The notes under the pieces: generated by a model
What the model was told of the DNA's origin: nothing
Seen by the model: only the letters and a program-made list of their open reading frames with translations
Databases searched by the model: none
Origin: Nitrosomonas sp.
Lineage (GTDB): Bacteria; Pseudomonadota; Gammaproteobacteria; Burkholderiales; Nitrosomonadaceae
Assembly (NCBI GenBank): GCA_016703745.1
Contig: JADJBK010000006.1
Span: forward strand, 62,001-126,000
Reading direction: 5' to 3'
Length of the DNA: 64,000 nucleotides
Program-made: the position numbers and the translations under genes
Part shown: positions 46,084 through 55,471 of the stretch, piece by piece
Layout: each line of letters opens with the position of its first letter
Position numbering within the stretch: the first letter of the stretch is position 1

Positions 46084-47674
46084 GAGTCTGTCGGACTTAA
46101 GGTGTCCCCAGAGTTAAATGTTAAAATATTGCCTTAGATAAACTTAAGCCAACTCTCATGAGCAAATTCAAAACCTGTGATCGTGATCAGTTATATCTTC
46201 TACCGCCCTCGATAGATGAATGGTTGCCGGAGAATCATTTGGCGCGATTTATCGTTGAGGTCATCGAGAAGATGAATCTCACTCGCTTGACGAATCATTA
46301 CTCCGGCAAGGGGTCTGCTGCGTATCATCCGGCCATGATGTTGTCGCTATTGGTGTATGGTTATGCCACTGGTACATTTTCCAGTCGCAAGATAGAGCAG
46401 GCGACCCATGATTCAGTTGCATTTCGATTTCTCGCGGCCAATCAACATCCGGATCATGACACGATTGCCCATTTTCGCAAGACATTTCTGGTGGAACTGG
46501 AAGACTTGTTTGTACAGGTATTGGTCATCGCACAGGCGATGAAGCTGTTCAAACTGGGAAATATATCGCTGGACGGCACCAAAATAAAAGCGAATGCGTC
46601 GAAGCACAAAGCCTTATCGCATGGCCATATTGAGAAACTCGAAGCGCAGTTACACGAAGAAGTACAGTTTTTATTGAACAAAGCGGCGCAAACGGATGAA
46701 CAGGAATCTGATAATGACCTTGATCTGCCAGCAGAACTTGCGCGCCGTGAACAGCGTCTTGAAGCTTTGGCGGCAGCGAAAGCCAAGATAGACGAGCGCG
46801 TCCAGGCGCGTGACCGTCAGGCACAGAAAGACTATGAAGACAAAGTCGCCCGCCGGGAAGCGCTGCGAAAAGCAGGACAGAAACCACACGGACGGGAACC
46901 CAAAGCGCCGGAAACCGGCCCCAGGACCAAAGATCAAATCAATCTCACCGATGAACAGTCCCGTATCATGCCCAGCGGCGATGGCTTCATACAGGGCTAT
47001 AACAGTCAGTCTGCTGTCGATACCGAGAGCATGCTCATTGTTGCCACTGACCTGACCACTGAAACCAATGACAAGCAACGCGTCAAGCCAATGCTTGAAA
47101 CATTGGAAAAGCTGGAAAACCAATTCGGCAAGCCCGATGCACTGTTGGCCGATAACGGCTACTTTAGCCAGGATAACGTCAAGGCGTGTGCCGAGCATGG
47201 CATTACTCCACTCATTGCGTTGGGACGTGAAGCGCATCATCTGCCCATAGCACAACGGTTACAGCCGGATGCTCCTGAACCTCGGACAGACGACCCCCTG
47301 GAAAGAATGGCGTATCAACTCAAAACACAATCCGGGCGTGAACTGTATGGCAAGCGTAAAAGCACTGTCGAACCGGTATTCGGTATTATCAAACAGGTAT
47401 TAGGCTTTCGCCAGTTCCTGTTGCGGGGATTTCAAGCTGCGACGGGCGAATGGAAACTGGTTGCTATGGCTTACAATTTCAAACGAATACATACAATGGC
47501 AGCAACAATGGTCAAAGGATAAAGAAAATCTTTGACCAGCTGGAAATTGAATGAAAAACAATGGTGAATAAATATTCGGTTTTACTCGAATGTGCAGCAA
47601 AGAACATTTAGCGACTAAATATTGAAGCTCGTTTTCTGCATACGCCTCGCTAATTTATCCTATCCGACAGACTC
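46084..47674 (+). mobile_element. IS1182-family insertion sequence, 1591 bp
   Basis: Terminal inverted repeats GAGTCTGTCGGA and TCCGACAGACTC, flanked by the palindromic 4-bp duplication CTAG (46080-46083 and 47675-47678). One transposase ORF. The element lies within a MITE-like repeat. Confidence 0.93.
46158..47522 (+). CDS. IS1182-family transposase
   Basis: 454 aa, full length. The N-terminal DUF772 region reads LLPPSIDEWLPENHLARFIV. The DDE domain shows ISLDGTKIKANAS (first Asp), LLADNGYFSQDNV (second Asp) and STVEPVFGIIKQVLGFRQF (Glu). A long charged coiled-coil insert between the first and second Asp (residues ~150-250, LEAQLHEEVQFLL and onward) is normal for IS1182. Catalytic residues are present, so it is probably active. 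Confidence 0.94.
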   Translation: MSKFKTCDRDQLYLLPPSIDEWLPENHLARFIVEVIEKMNLTRLTNHYSGKGSAAYHPAMMLSLLVYGYATGTFSSRKIEQATHDSVAFRFLAANQHPDHDTIAHFRKTFLVELEDLFVQVLVIAQAMKLFKLGNISLDGTKIKANASKHKALSHGHIEKLEAQLHEEVQFLLNKAAQTDEQESDNDLDLPAELARREQRLEALAAAKAKIDERVQARDRQAQKDYEDKVARREALRKAGQKPHGREPKAPETGPRTKDQINLTDEQSRIMPSGDGFIQGYNSQSAVDTESMLIVATDLTTETNDKQRVKPMLETLEKLENQFGKPDALLADNGYFSQDNVKACAEHGITPLIALGREAHHLPIAQRLQPDAPEPRTDDPLERMAYQLKTQSGRELYGKRKSTVEPVFGIIKQVLGFRQFLLRGFQAATGEWKLVAMAYNFKRIHTMAATMVKG

Positions 47675-47835
47675 CTAGAAATTCAAAGTTTTAAACAAAA
47701 CGAGGCGCGAACAAAAAATGTTGACGCCGCATATAACTGATATGTAAGTAAATATTTTTTGTGAGTAACAAAGTGTTGTGACAAAATCTGGATTTTTTAG
47801 AGATGCCCTTATATTTCGTATCGCTCCACGCTTTT

Positions 47836-49500
47836 TTAGGTGTGGCCGGTTGCTGGGTGAGCATAGCAGACCGTTTGCAACCGGCGTTTTCCTCTGAGGT
47901 TGACGGTAAAAACACTGCCATATTGAATTTCGGAATGGTTTTCTGCGCCAATTGCGTCATGGAGTTCCTGGCTGATCAGTACTTCTCCGGGCTGGCAAAT
48001 TTTTTCCAAACGCGCAGCGGTATTGACTACATCGCCGATCGTTGTCCAGTCAAGCCGACCGGGAGTGCCAACATTGCCAATGACAACCTTTCCCCAATGA
48101 ATACCAACTCTCAGCAGCAGTAATTCTTTACCGGCTTTCATGCGCATGTTATTGATATCCACTGCGTGTTTCTGCATTTCCAGTGCACACAGCACTGCGT
48201 TACGAGGTTTCCTGAAAAGTGCCATTACGCAGTCCCCCATAAATTTGTCAATATGTCCACCAAACTGGTTGGTTATTTTGGAAATCCTGCCAAGGATAGA
48301 GTTCAGGGTGTGAATGACGGATTCCTCGTTTTCATTGTTTTCGACATAGGTCGTAAAACCAACAATGTCGCAAAACAGTACAGCGAGAAAACATTCCTCA
48401 TTGGTTAGCTCGTTGCCACCCAGACGAATAACTTCGCGAGCTTTTTGCTCGACCAGTTGTGGTACATAGTTGCGAGTGATGTTATGCACCCGTGCTTCGT
48501 TCAATATTGAGCCTTCAGCAAGGGAGTCTGTGAATTTCTGTTCCAGGGAGACGATCTGCCACAAACTGCGAATCGATGAATCTGCGTGGCGATAGCCGCT
48601 GACATTAAACATAACAAAGAAAATACCCGATTGGCATGAAAACTTGATACGAACGCGGTAATTCTCAAATGTGCCATCGGTCGATTCAAGTACGCTTCCC
48701 CAAATGACATCATTGTAGAAATGCGCAGGAATGACTGTAGCAAAAGTTTCGACAGCGGCAAAGGTGGTTTCCAGCTTTAAAGCTTGCAACAAACTGGGAG
48801 AAATTGACAGCACTTCACCCGCGCTGGAAAAAATGATCAGACCATAGCTTAGCCGGGTAAAAATGGTTTGTAGTTTCTCGAATTCACTGGATGCATCGAG
48901 TAATTCAGGATAACCCGGCAGAACAGCGTGTAACGATTGTGCCGCAAGCGAATCATTTCGCGTCAGGCAAGCGACTGCATAAGCTGAGTCAGCCTCTCCA
49001 GAGGCGCGTTTGGTGAGGACAAATCCAATGGCCTCAGCCAGCTTTTTATCCAGATAAGCCGCCTGCTCACAACAGGCTGGATAAGAGATGGATACCAGGG
49101 TATGAGCCGCTTTGGGAAAAGTTACGGTAATCTGGAAGTTATTTTCTCTACAAATGTTTTCAAGATTGCGGTCGCCATGTGTATTCAGTTCATTTTGCAG
49201 TAATGTGGTCAGCTCATCTGGTATATCAGCATCGATGCCAAGATCACGTTTGATAACCTGCTGAAATACCTGCTGGTGCATGGTTTTAACCAGATTGGTG
49301 ACCAGTTTGTGTAGTAACAGTACAGTGGAATCGAGTAGGCGAGGGCAGTTAAGTTGCTGGAGTGAATAGGCGATATTCTGTTCAAGCGTGACCCAGATGT
49401 TCTGCTTTAATGACGTGATGACAATCGGTGGAAAGATTGATTCATCCGCCTCATCTAACGAGGTATCAATAGCCTTCACATTGGTTTTAGTGTTGATCAT
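47836..49500 (-). CDS. Class-III adenylate cyclase
   Basis: 554 aa from ATG 49500; a GTG six bases earlier is an alternative. Residues ~1-330 hold no named domain that I recognise with confidence, although the part around 215-310 has PAS-like character (YGLIIFSSAGEVLSISPSLL). The C-terminal catalytic domain has VLFCDIVGFTTYVENN with the two metal-binding Asp (the second in FMGDCVMALF), GGHIDKFMGD with the adenine-selecting Lys, and TIGDVVNTAARLEK. It should make cAMP in the cytoplasm. The start overlaps the stop of the HDOD gene, so the two are translationally coupled. Confidence 0.88.
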   Translation of the reverse strand: MINTKTNVKAIDTSLDEADESIFPPIVITSLKQNIWVTLEQNIAYSLQQLNCPRLLDSTVLLLHKLVTNLVKTMHQQVFQQVIKRDLGIDADIPDELTTLLQNELNTHGDRNLENICRENNFQITVTFPKAAHTLVSISYPACCEQAAYLDKKLAEAIGFVLTKRASGEADSAYAVACLTRNDSLAAQSLHAVLPGYPELLDASSEFEKLQTIFTRLSYGLIIFSSAGEVLSISPSLLQALKLETTFAAVETFATVIPAHFYNDVIWGSVLESTDGTFENYRVRIKFSCQSGIFFVMFNVSGYRHADSSIRSLWQIVSLEQKFTDSLAEGSILNEARVHNITRNYVPQLVEQKAREVIRLGGNELTNEECFLAVLFCDIVGFTTYVENNENEESVIHTLNSILGRISKITNQFGGHIDKFMGDCVMALFRKPRNAVLCALEMQKHAVDINNMRMKAGKELLLLRVGIHWGKVVIGNVGTPGRLDWTTIGDVVNTAARLEKICQPGEVLISQELHDAIGAENHSEIQYGSVFTVNLRGKRRLQTVCYAHPATGHT

Positions 49501-50362
49501 GTGCACAATACTGAAAAATTTCGTTATCCATCAGCGTTTGTAGATAGGTTGTCTCAAGTAGAGAATCAATTAATTCTTCCATCAGGCCATAAACTGATAA
49601 ATGCGCCTTCAAAATTTCCGGCTCCAGCGGATTTGCGCCAATTCCTATTCCCTTGACATAGGTATTGGCAACCGCCAGGCAGAGCAAAACCTTGTTTTCG
49701 GCTTGTTGACTGGAGAGTTGATCGAGATTGGTGCCTACATAAAGGGAGAATTGCGCTGGCAATCGCCATTCGTGTACTGCCTGTAAACCGATTTGGCGAT
49801 GGTCAGTGCCAAGAAATAGCTGCTCCGCCTCTACACTGGAACAATTGTGCTCCAGTGTATAACCCAGAGCCTGCATATACGCTTTGCGGGCATGTGAGAA
49901 AAGCAGTACTTTGCCGATATCATGAACCAGACCTGCAACAAAGGCTTCCTCGCATTGTGCTGCTTCACCCAGTTCAAGACACAGGTTGTAACTGGCGATT
50001 GCGGTCAGCAATGAATGATGCCAAATGTGCTTGCACACCAGGGTATTTTTACTTTTGGAAAATACCGAGCGGGAGAAAGCCAGAATTACCAGTGAGCGAA
50101 TGATATTGATGCCCAGCAGGCTGATTGCAATTGGTAGCGTGCGAATAGGTTGACTGCGGTTATAGATTGGGGAATTGGCAACACGCAAAATAAATGAAGC
50201 TACTGCCTGATCTGCGCGCAACAGGAAATCCATCTCCCTGAAACAATTGGGTGAAGTCTCGTCTATTTCGATGATTCTGGCGATAATTTCAGGTTGGGTT
50301 GTTTTTATATTCCTGAAATCAATCAGAGTATGTGTGGTTTCGTGAATATCCGCAGCAATCAT
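49487..50362 (-). CDS. HDOD-domain signalling protein
   Basis: 291 aa. The HDOD fold shows FLLRADQAVASFILRVANSP and RTLPIAISLLGINIIRSLVI (residues ~45-95), then HIWHHSLLTAIASYNLC and AGLVHDIGKVLLF, which retains the HD motif, and VHEWRLPAQFSLYVG. Most HDOD proteins are non-catalytic signalling scaffolds, but this one keeps H-D at the HD position, so phosphohydrolase activity cannot be ruled out. It is upstream of and overlaps the adenylate cyclase, suggesting a common signalling task. Confidence 0.85.
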   Translation of the reverse strand: MIAADIHETTHTLIDFRNIKTTQPEIIARIIEIDETSPNCFREMDFLLRADQAVASFILRVANSPIYNRSQPIRTLPIAISLLGINIIRSLVILAFSRSVFSKSKNTLVCKHIWHHSLLTAIASYNLCLELGEAAQCEEAFVAGLVHDIGKVLLFSHARKAYMQALGYTLEHNCSSVEAEQLFLGTDHRQIGLQAVHEWRLPAQFSLYVGTNLDQLSSQQAENKVLLCLAVANTYVKGIGIGANPLEPEILKAHLSVYGLMEELIDSLLETTYLQTLMDNEIFQYCAHDQH

Positions 50363-50662
50363 TATCGAGCCATTTCCCTATTCAGGCAGCCGTTGCATGC
50401 CTGAATTTGAATCAGCATGAAACGTATGTTTAAACGTCAGGCAACTTTTCCAGAGCCAGAAAGCAAGCAGATGATTCTTGTTCCTGCTGCTGCTTCTGGA
50501 AATGCTTGATAGATAACATAACGGCAAATGGACGTGACGCTTGAGAACGCCTGGATGACAACAGAACAGTGATGCCAGACTGTCAACCGGTAATAACTCT
50601 GGTGTGTCGATATCTTGGGTTAATGCATAGTCTGGTCAGGAATAACGCATTGCCCGGTTGGT
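50363..50662. other. Intergenic region between HDOD and cysG genes
   Basis: 300 bases. It presumably contains the HDOD-cyclase promoter; nothing specific was recognised. Confidence 0.35.
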
Positions 50663-52045
50663 TCATTCAGGCTTTTCCGGATGAAACCAGTTCAGTTTCT
50701 CACGGAGGGCGACTACTCCGCCGACAATGATCAGGGTGGGGGGGTTGGGCTTTTCGATTTGCACGATTTCGGGCAGTGTCGCCAATGTACCGGTATAAGT
50801 GCGCTGATTTTGAGTGGTTCCCTGCTGCACAATTGCGGCCGGCGTGCTTGCCGGCAGACCATGTGAAATAAGCTGGGTGCAGATTGTTTCAAGACCATGC
50901 AGGCCCATGTAGAACACGATGGTCTGGTTGGGGCGCGCGAGCCTTTCCCAATCGAGATGGGTTGTGCCATCCTTCAGGTGTCCGGTGACAAAAGTGCACG
51001 ACTGCGCGTAATCACGGTGTGTCAGTGGAATACCTGCGTAACTGGCGACACCAGATGCGGCGGTGATGCCGGGTACGATCTGGAAAGGTATGCCATGCGC
51101 AGAAAGCGTTTCGATTTCCTCGCCACCGCGTCCGAAGATGAATGGATCCCCTCCTTTGAGACGAAGTACACGCTTGCCTTCCCGTGCCAGTCGCACCAGT
51201 AGCACATTGATTTCCTCCTGTGGCAGGGTATGATTGTTGCGCTGTTTTCCAACATAGATACGTGTCGCATCACGCCGTGTCATTTCGATAATGGGTTGGG
51301 ATACCAGATTATCAAAAACCACGACGTCTGCCTTCTGCATCAGACGCAAGGCGCGGAAGGTCAGCAGATCTGGATCACCAGGTCCCGCGCCTACCAGATA
51401 CACTTCACCACATGGCTGTTTATCTCTATTTTTCAACTGATCGAACAGCATGGCTTCCGCACCGACCTCATCGCCTGCCAGTACTTTCTCGGCGATAGAA
51501 CCCTCCAGCACGTTTTCCCAGAAAATGCGCCGCATGGCCGGTTCAGTAATGCCCGTTTTGACCGCGTGACGTAATCGTGCGCAAAATACAGTCAGGCGAC
51601 TATAACCCTGTGGGATCAGAGTTTCCAGCTTGCCGCGCAGCATTCGGGCTAATACAGGTGAAGCGCCGCCGCTGGAAAATGCCACCATCAACGGTGAACG
51701 ATCCAGAATAGACGGCATGATGAAGGTGCATAAATCCGGATGGTCAACCACATTCACCGGAATATTTCGTGCACGCGCCAGTTCCGAGACTTCGCGGTTA
51801 ACCATATGATCATCTGTTGCAGCAATAACCAGAACGACGCCATCCAGATGGCCGGGTTGAAATCGCTGCGCTACGCGCTCAATACCCATTAGACTTGTCA
51901 ATTCTGCTGAAAACTCGGGCGCAACCATCTTGACCACCGCCCCCGCATCCACCAGCACGGACGCCTTCCGTTGCGCAACCTCCCCCCCGCCGATTACCAG
52001 ACACAGACGGTCTTTGACCACCATGAAGATGGGCAAAAAATTCAT
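50663..52045 (-). CDS. cysG: Siroheme synthase (multifunctional)
   Basis: 460 aa, standard CysG length. Residues ~1-200 are the precorrin-2 dehydrogenase/ferrochelatase module: LVIGGGEVAQRKASVLVDAG, then AATDDHMVN, and AFSSGGASPVLARMLR with the phosphorylatable Ser region. Residues ~215-460 are the uroporphyrinogen-III methyltransferase: VYLVGAGPGDPDLLTFRALR, VGKQRNNHTLPQEEIN, LRLKGGDPFIFGRGGEE and PGITAASGVASYAGIPLTHR. It makes siroheme, the cofactor of sulfite and nitrite reductases. No cysH, cysI or nir gene is adjacent. Confidence 0.97.
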   Translation of the reverse strand: MNFLPIFMVVKDRLCLVIGGGEVAQRKASVLVDAGAVVKMVAPEFSAELTSLMGIERVAQRFQPGHLDGVVLVIAATDDHMVNREVSELARARNIPVNVVDHPDLCTFIMPSILDRSPLMVAFSSGGASPVLARMLRGKLETLIPQGYSRLTVFCARLRHAVKTGITEPAMRRIFWENVLEGSIAEKVLAGDEVGAEAMLFDQLKNRDKQPCGEVYLVGAGPGDPDLLTFRALRLMQKADVVVFDNLVSQPIIEMTRRDATRIYVGKQRNNHTLPQEEINVLLVRLAREGKRVLRLKGGDPFIFGRGGEEIETLSAHGIPFQIVPGITAASGVASYAGIPLTHRDYAQSCTFVTGHLKDGTTHLDWERLARPNQTIVFYMGLHGLETICTQLISHGLPASTPAAIVQQGTTQNQRTYTGTLATLPEIVQIEKPNPPTLIIVGGVVALREKLNWFHPEKPE

Positions 52046-52084
52046 AGCGAATCCTTTAAGTTTGCTTGTGATCGTAATATCTTC

Positions 52085-52125
52085 CCCTCATCCCTATCAG
52101 GAGCGATTTCTAATAGGGGTGAGGG
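52085..52125. other. Long hairpin between dksA and cysG
   Basis: CCCTCATCCCTAT and ATAGGGGTGAGGG form a 13-bp stem with one G-T wobble and a 15-base loop. It lies 40 bases upstream of the cysG start on the same transcript strand and downstream of dksA. There is no T run after it, so it may be a 5'-UTR structure, an inefficient terminator or an intergenic repeat. Confidence 0.5.
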
Positions 52126-52269
52126 AAAATTTATCAGAGTACAGAAAAAATATAGCGAGGATGATCAGGCAAAGTATCAACCAGAAAAAGCAGCGGGCTG
52201 ATAGCCATCACTATACATTAACCAGTTAAACGTCTTGCGTCTTGCGGGTTGAAGCAGGCAGGTATGGGT

Positions 52270-52701
52270 TTATTTTGCCATCTGCTTTTCGCGAATTTCC
52301 TCTAAAGTTTTGCAATCAATGCAAAGTGAAGCCGTGGGTCTGGCCTCAAGCCGTTGCAAACCAATGTCCACGCCGCATTTTTCACAATAACCATATTCAT
52401 CTGCATCAATTTTAGCAATTGTTTCATTAATTTTTTTGATCAATTTACGCTCACGGTCACGATTCCGCAGCTCAAGAGTCATATCTGATTCCTGACTGGC
52501 CCGGTCATTTGGGTCGGCGAAAATAGTGGCATCTTCCTGCATGACATGAACAGCCCGATTAATTTCCTCGCTTAGCTGGTCACGTTGTTTCTCCAGAATC
52601 TGACGAAAATGCAGTAATTGTTCCGGGGACATATATTCTTCACCTTTTTTGGGTTGGTACGATATCGTGACTTTTTTTGACGGCTCTAATTGTGTACCCA
52701 T
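52270..52701 (-). CDS. dksA: RNA polymerase-binding transcription factor DksA
   Basis: 143 aa. The N-terminal coiled coil (LLHFRQILEKQRDQLSEEIN) carries the tip motif DPNDRASQES, matching the DxxDxA signature. The C-terminal four-cysteine zinc finger reads CEKCGVDIGLQRLEARP followed by CIDC. DksA binds the RNA polymerase secondary channel and, with ppGpp, controls rRNA and amino-acid promoters. It carries an N-terminal extension of about 20 residues (MGTQLEPSKKVTISYQPKKG) compared with the core domain. Confidence 0.95.
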   Translation of the reverse strand: MGTQLEPSKKVTISYQPKKGEEYMSPEQLLHFRQILEKQRDQLSEEINRAVHVMQEDATIFADPNDRASQESDMTLELRNRDRERKLIKKINETIAKIDADEYGYCEKCGVDIGLQRLEARPTASLCIDCKTLEEIREKQMAK

Positions 52702-52921
52702 TTCTACGGGTCTCCTATTTTACGAAATAATGGTCTTTGAAACCTGTTGGATCAGGAATCAGCATCCCCTGTGAGAATAGTTGATTCTGCCAAGGTTAAG
52801 TTATCAACATATGAATAAATAAAAGGTAGAGATCAATACCAGAAAAACGCGACGATATCAAGCGGATTTTGCTGCGTTAGCGCAAAGTATCTATTGTCAT
52901 GAAAGCATGATTAACCTGGCT

Positions 52922-54280
52922 TCAGCACGTAGTCGTCGTTTGCTCGCCCCACAGGTCATGTGTATCCGCTTTGACAATTCGTACTTCAATCTGATCTCCA
53001 GCTTTCAATGCCTGTCCCTGGTCAATATAAACCAGTCCATCAATTTCTGGCGCGTCAGCGTAACTTCTGGCCGTCGCCATACCATGCTCGTCAGTTGAAT
53101 CTACCAACACTTGCAGTACCTTACCAATTTTAGCGGTCAGTCGTTGTTGACTGATTGTTTCCTGATGCTGCATGAACAATGCCAGCCGTTCCTGCTGCAA
53201 TTCCGGGGAAATATGATCTGGCAAGTGGTTAGCCGCTGCACCTTCAACTGGGGAATACATAAATGCGCCAACCCGGTCAAGCTGTGCTTCTGTCAGAAAA
53301 TCCAGCAATTCATTGAATTCTGATTCGGTTTCTCCTGGAAAGCCCACTATGAAAGTGCTGCGAATGGCCATATCAGGGCAGAGGCTGCGCCAATTGCGTA
53401 TGCGTGCCAAGACATTCTCACTGTTAGCCGGTCGTTTCATGAGTTTCAGAATTCGTTGACTGGCATGCTGAAAAGGGATGTCGAGATAAGGCAGCAAACT
53501 GCCTTCCGCCATCAATGGAACCAGTTCATCAACATGTGGATAGGGATAAACATAGTGCAGACGCACCCAGATTCCCAATTCTCTCAGAACCTCTGCCAAA
53601 TCGGTAATCCGTGTGCGTACGGGCCTGCCTTGCCAGAAACCAGTGCGGTAACCAGTATCTACGCCATAGGCGCTGGTATCCTGCGAGATGATCAGTAATT
53701 CCTTAACACCAGCATCAACGAGATTCTGTGCTTCCTGCAGCACATCGCCAACCGGACGGCTGACCAGCGCTCCTCGCATACTGGGAATAATGCAAAAGGT
53801 GCATTTATGGTTGCATCCTTCTGAAATTTTCAGATAGGCGTAGTGCCTGGGTGTTAACTTAATTCCCTGTGGCGGAACCAGATCCATATAAGGGTCGTGC
53901 GGTTTGGGTAAATGCTGGTGTACCGCTTCCATCACCGCTTCTGTCGCTTGCGGCCCGGTTACCGCCAGCACGCTGGGATGCATTTGCCGCACGATATTCC
54001 CTTTTGCACCCAGACAGCCCGTGACAATCACCTTGCCATTCTCGGCCAATGCCTCACCAATTGTTTCAAGGGATTCTGCGATGGCACTGTCGATAAAACC
54101 GCAGGTATTAACGATCACCAGATCAGAATCGGCATAACTGGGTGAAATCAAATAGCCCTCGGCACGCAGGCAAGTTAAAATTCGTTCCGAATCAACCGTC
54201 GCTTTGGGGCACCCGAGTGAGACAAAGCCAATACGTGGAATTTTTGGGGTTAAGCGTGGAGAGACGGAAACAACTGTCAT
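52922..54280 (-). CDS. rimO: Ribosomal protein S12 methylthiotransferase
   Basis: 452 aa. The N-terminal MTTase domain has GFVSLGCPKATVDSERIL, VNTCGFI and VTGCLGA (three cluster-binding Cys). The radical-SAM core reads LKISEGCNHKCTFCIIPSMR with CxxxCxxC, and a C-terminal TRAM domain ends ADTHDLWGE. RimO adds a methylthio group to the conserved Asp of ribosomal protein S12. LGCPK with GCLGA and the sequence SMRG distinguish it from MiaB. Confidence 0.97.
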   Translation of the reverse strand: MTVVSVSPRLTPKIPRIGFVSLGCPKATVDSERILTCLRAEGYLISPSYADSDLVIVNTCGFIDSAIAESLETIGEALAENGKVIVTGCLGAKGNIVRQMHPSVLAVTGPQATEAVMEAVHQHLPKPHDPYMDLVPPQGIKLTPRHYAYLKISEGCNHKCTFCIIPSMRGALVSRPVGDVLQEAQNLVDAGVKELLIISQDTSAYGVDTGYRTGFWQGRPVRTRITDLAEVLRELGIWVRLHYVYPYPHVDELVPLMAEGSLLPYLDIPFQHASQRILKLMKRPANSENVLARIRNWRSLCPDMAIRSTFIVGFPGETESEFNELLDFLTEAQLDRVGAFMYSPVEGAAANHLPDHISPELQQERLALFMQHQETISQQRLTAKIGKVLQVLVDSTDEHGMATARSYADAPEIDGLVYIDQGQALKAGDQIEVRIVKADTHDLWGEQTTTTC

Positions 54281-54669
54281 TGGAAATCCTGTCAGAAATT
54301 GGGTTGGACGAAGCCGCTACGCGGAGAAAGGTGGTTGGACTTCAACGTTAATTTTAAAATGTAACCCCACCCTGCTGTACATGCAGCCGACTTCTCTTCA
54401 CCAGAATACGAGGTTACTTCGCTATCACACCATTTTTTCCAGAATCTTTCAAGCATAATTAGTGTCCACCCGAAAACTCCATTTTCGCCACCAATCTTTT
54501 ACCCAAAAAAAGTTTCAGGCTATTCGCCGGTATCTTGAATTTCATGCGTTTTCCTGGCGTGCACGTTTGATATCAAGGTTGCAGGGTTGCGAGGTATGGT
54601 TTAGCATATTTTCCGCCCGCTATAGAATTGTGTAGAGGGGATTTTTCAAAAACAAAGGAGACATGCAAA
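54281..54669. other. Intergenic region with an insertion-sequence-like terminus
   Basis: 389 bases between rimO and a secreted-protein gene. At 54460 it contains TAGTGTCCACCCGAAAACTC followed by CATTTTCGCC, which closely resembles the reverse strand at 61443 (TAGTGTCTGCCCGAAAACCC, AATTTTCACC). The two look like terminal sequences of the same IS family; no transposase reading frame remains. AAAGGAG near 54654-54660 is the ribosome binding site of the next gene. Confidence 0.5.
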
Positions 54670-55380
54670 ATGAATAATAAATTATTTTCAGCCTTGCTAG
54701 TTGCAATGGTATGTGGTCTGCTGTCTGGGCCGGCTATGTCGGAGATTGTTCCCGGAACAAGTCTGAATGTTGATTTTCATGCTGGCCACGTGATCGGCTC
54801 CGGGCGCAACATCAATATGCTGCGCGTCCCGGTAACGGATATCGATACCGGCCAGACCACGCTATATGATGCGTCGTTCAAATTTACCTTTTTGCCCAAT
54901 CAGGGGTTTGTGTTCGAGGAAATCTCCTCGGTTGCATTGTCCCAACCCGTGCAGACAATCGCGAGCATCCGCACCGGGCTTTACAGGACCCAAGGCGGTA
55001 TTTGCTATTTGCTGGAAGGCCCGACGATTCTAAATGACAGCCGTTCACTCTACACAATCCGGGGCATTGGACCTGGCGGCTCAGGTTGTAGTAATGCTTT
55101 AGATAATTTTACCGCACAAATTGTGTCCGGTCCTGCTGCGGGACATCCCGATATTGGCGACAGGGATATCGTGCCTAATTTAACAGCCAACTGGTCGTAT
55201 GGATTTGTCTCTGGGAGAGCTTCATTTAGTACCCCAACAATCAATTTTAATTGGTTACAAAATAATCTGTTTGGCATCCGCCAAAGTGGCGAGCAGTTGA
55301 TTGTTGGGTTGTTCAGCGAGGGCAGCGCAGATTTCAAGGATCCTAGAGAAACCGCTATTCTGACCCGAATCCCTGAATAG
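54670..55380 (+). CDS. Secreted protein of unknown function
   Basis: 236 aa from ATG 54670 (MNNKLFSALLVAMVCGLLSG), with AAAGGAG 9-10 bases upstream; 14 further codons are open upstream. The signal peptide ends near PAMS. The mature protein is beta-rich, with Gly and Asn (GTSLNVDFHAGHVIGSGRNI; PGGSGCSNALDNFTAQIVSG), two cysteines (GGICYL and GSGCS) that could form a disulfide, and no membrane anchor or lipobox. I do not recognise the family. It may be part of an outer-surface or periplasmic beta-sandwich protein. Confidence 0.65.
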   Translation: MNNKLFSALLVAMVCGLLSGPAMSEIVPGTSLNVDFHAGHVIGSGRNINMLRVPVTDIDTGQTTLYDASFKFTFLPNQGFVFEEISSVALSQPVQTIASIRTGLYRTQGGICYLLEGPTILNDSRSLYTIRGIGPGGSGCSNALDNFTAQIVSGPAAGHPDIGDRDIVPNLTANWSYGFVSGRASFSTPTINFNWLQNNLFGIRQSGEQLIVGLFSEGSADFKDPRETAILTRIPE

Positions 55381-55471
55381 CCGCTCAGAATCAATAGCAG
55401 CGGTGACCGTAACCGGATGACAGCCTGGCAGGATATCAGCATCAAGGCCAGGCTGTCGTCACAATTACAGT

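Larger units (their letters stand above)
46072..47808. repeat. MITE-like element, family A, copy 2, split by IS1182
   Basis: The left part, GGGTGTCTCTAG, and the right part, from AAATTCAAAGTTTTAAACAA to TTTTTTAGAGATGCCC, form one 142-bp element once IS1182 and one CTAG repeat are removed. Its ends are inverted repeats. The element is flanked by TTAT at 46068-46071 and 47809-47812. It aligns over its full length with 6789-6936. Confidence 0.78.
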
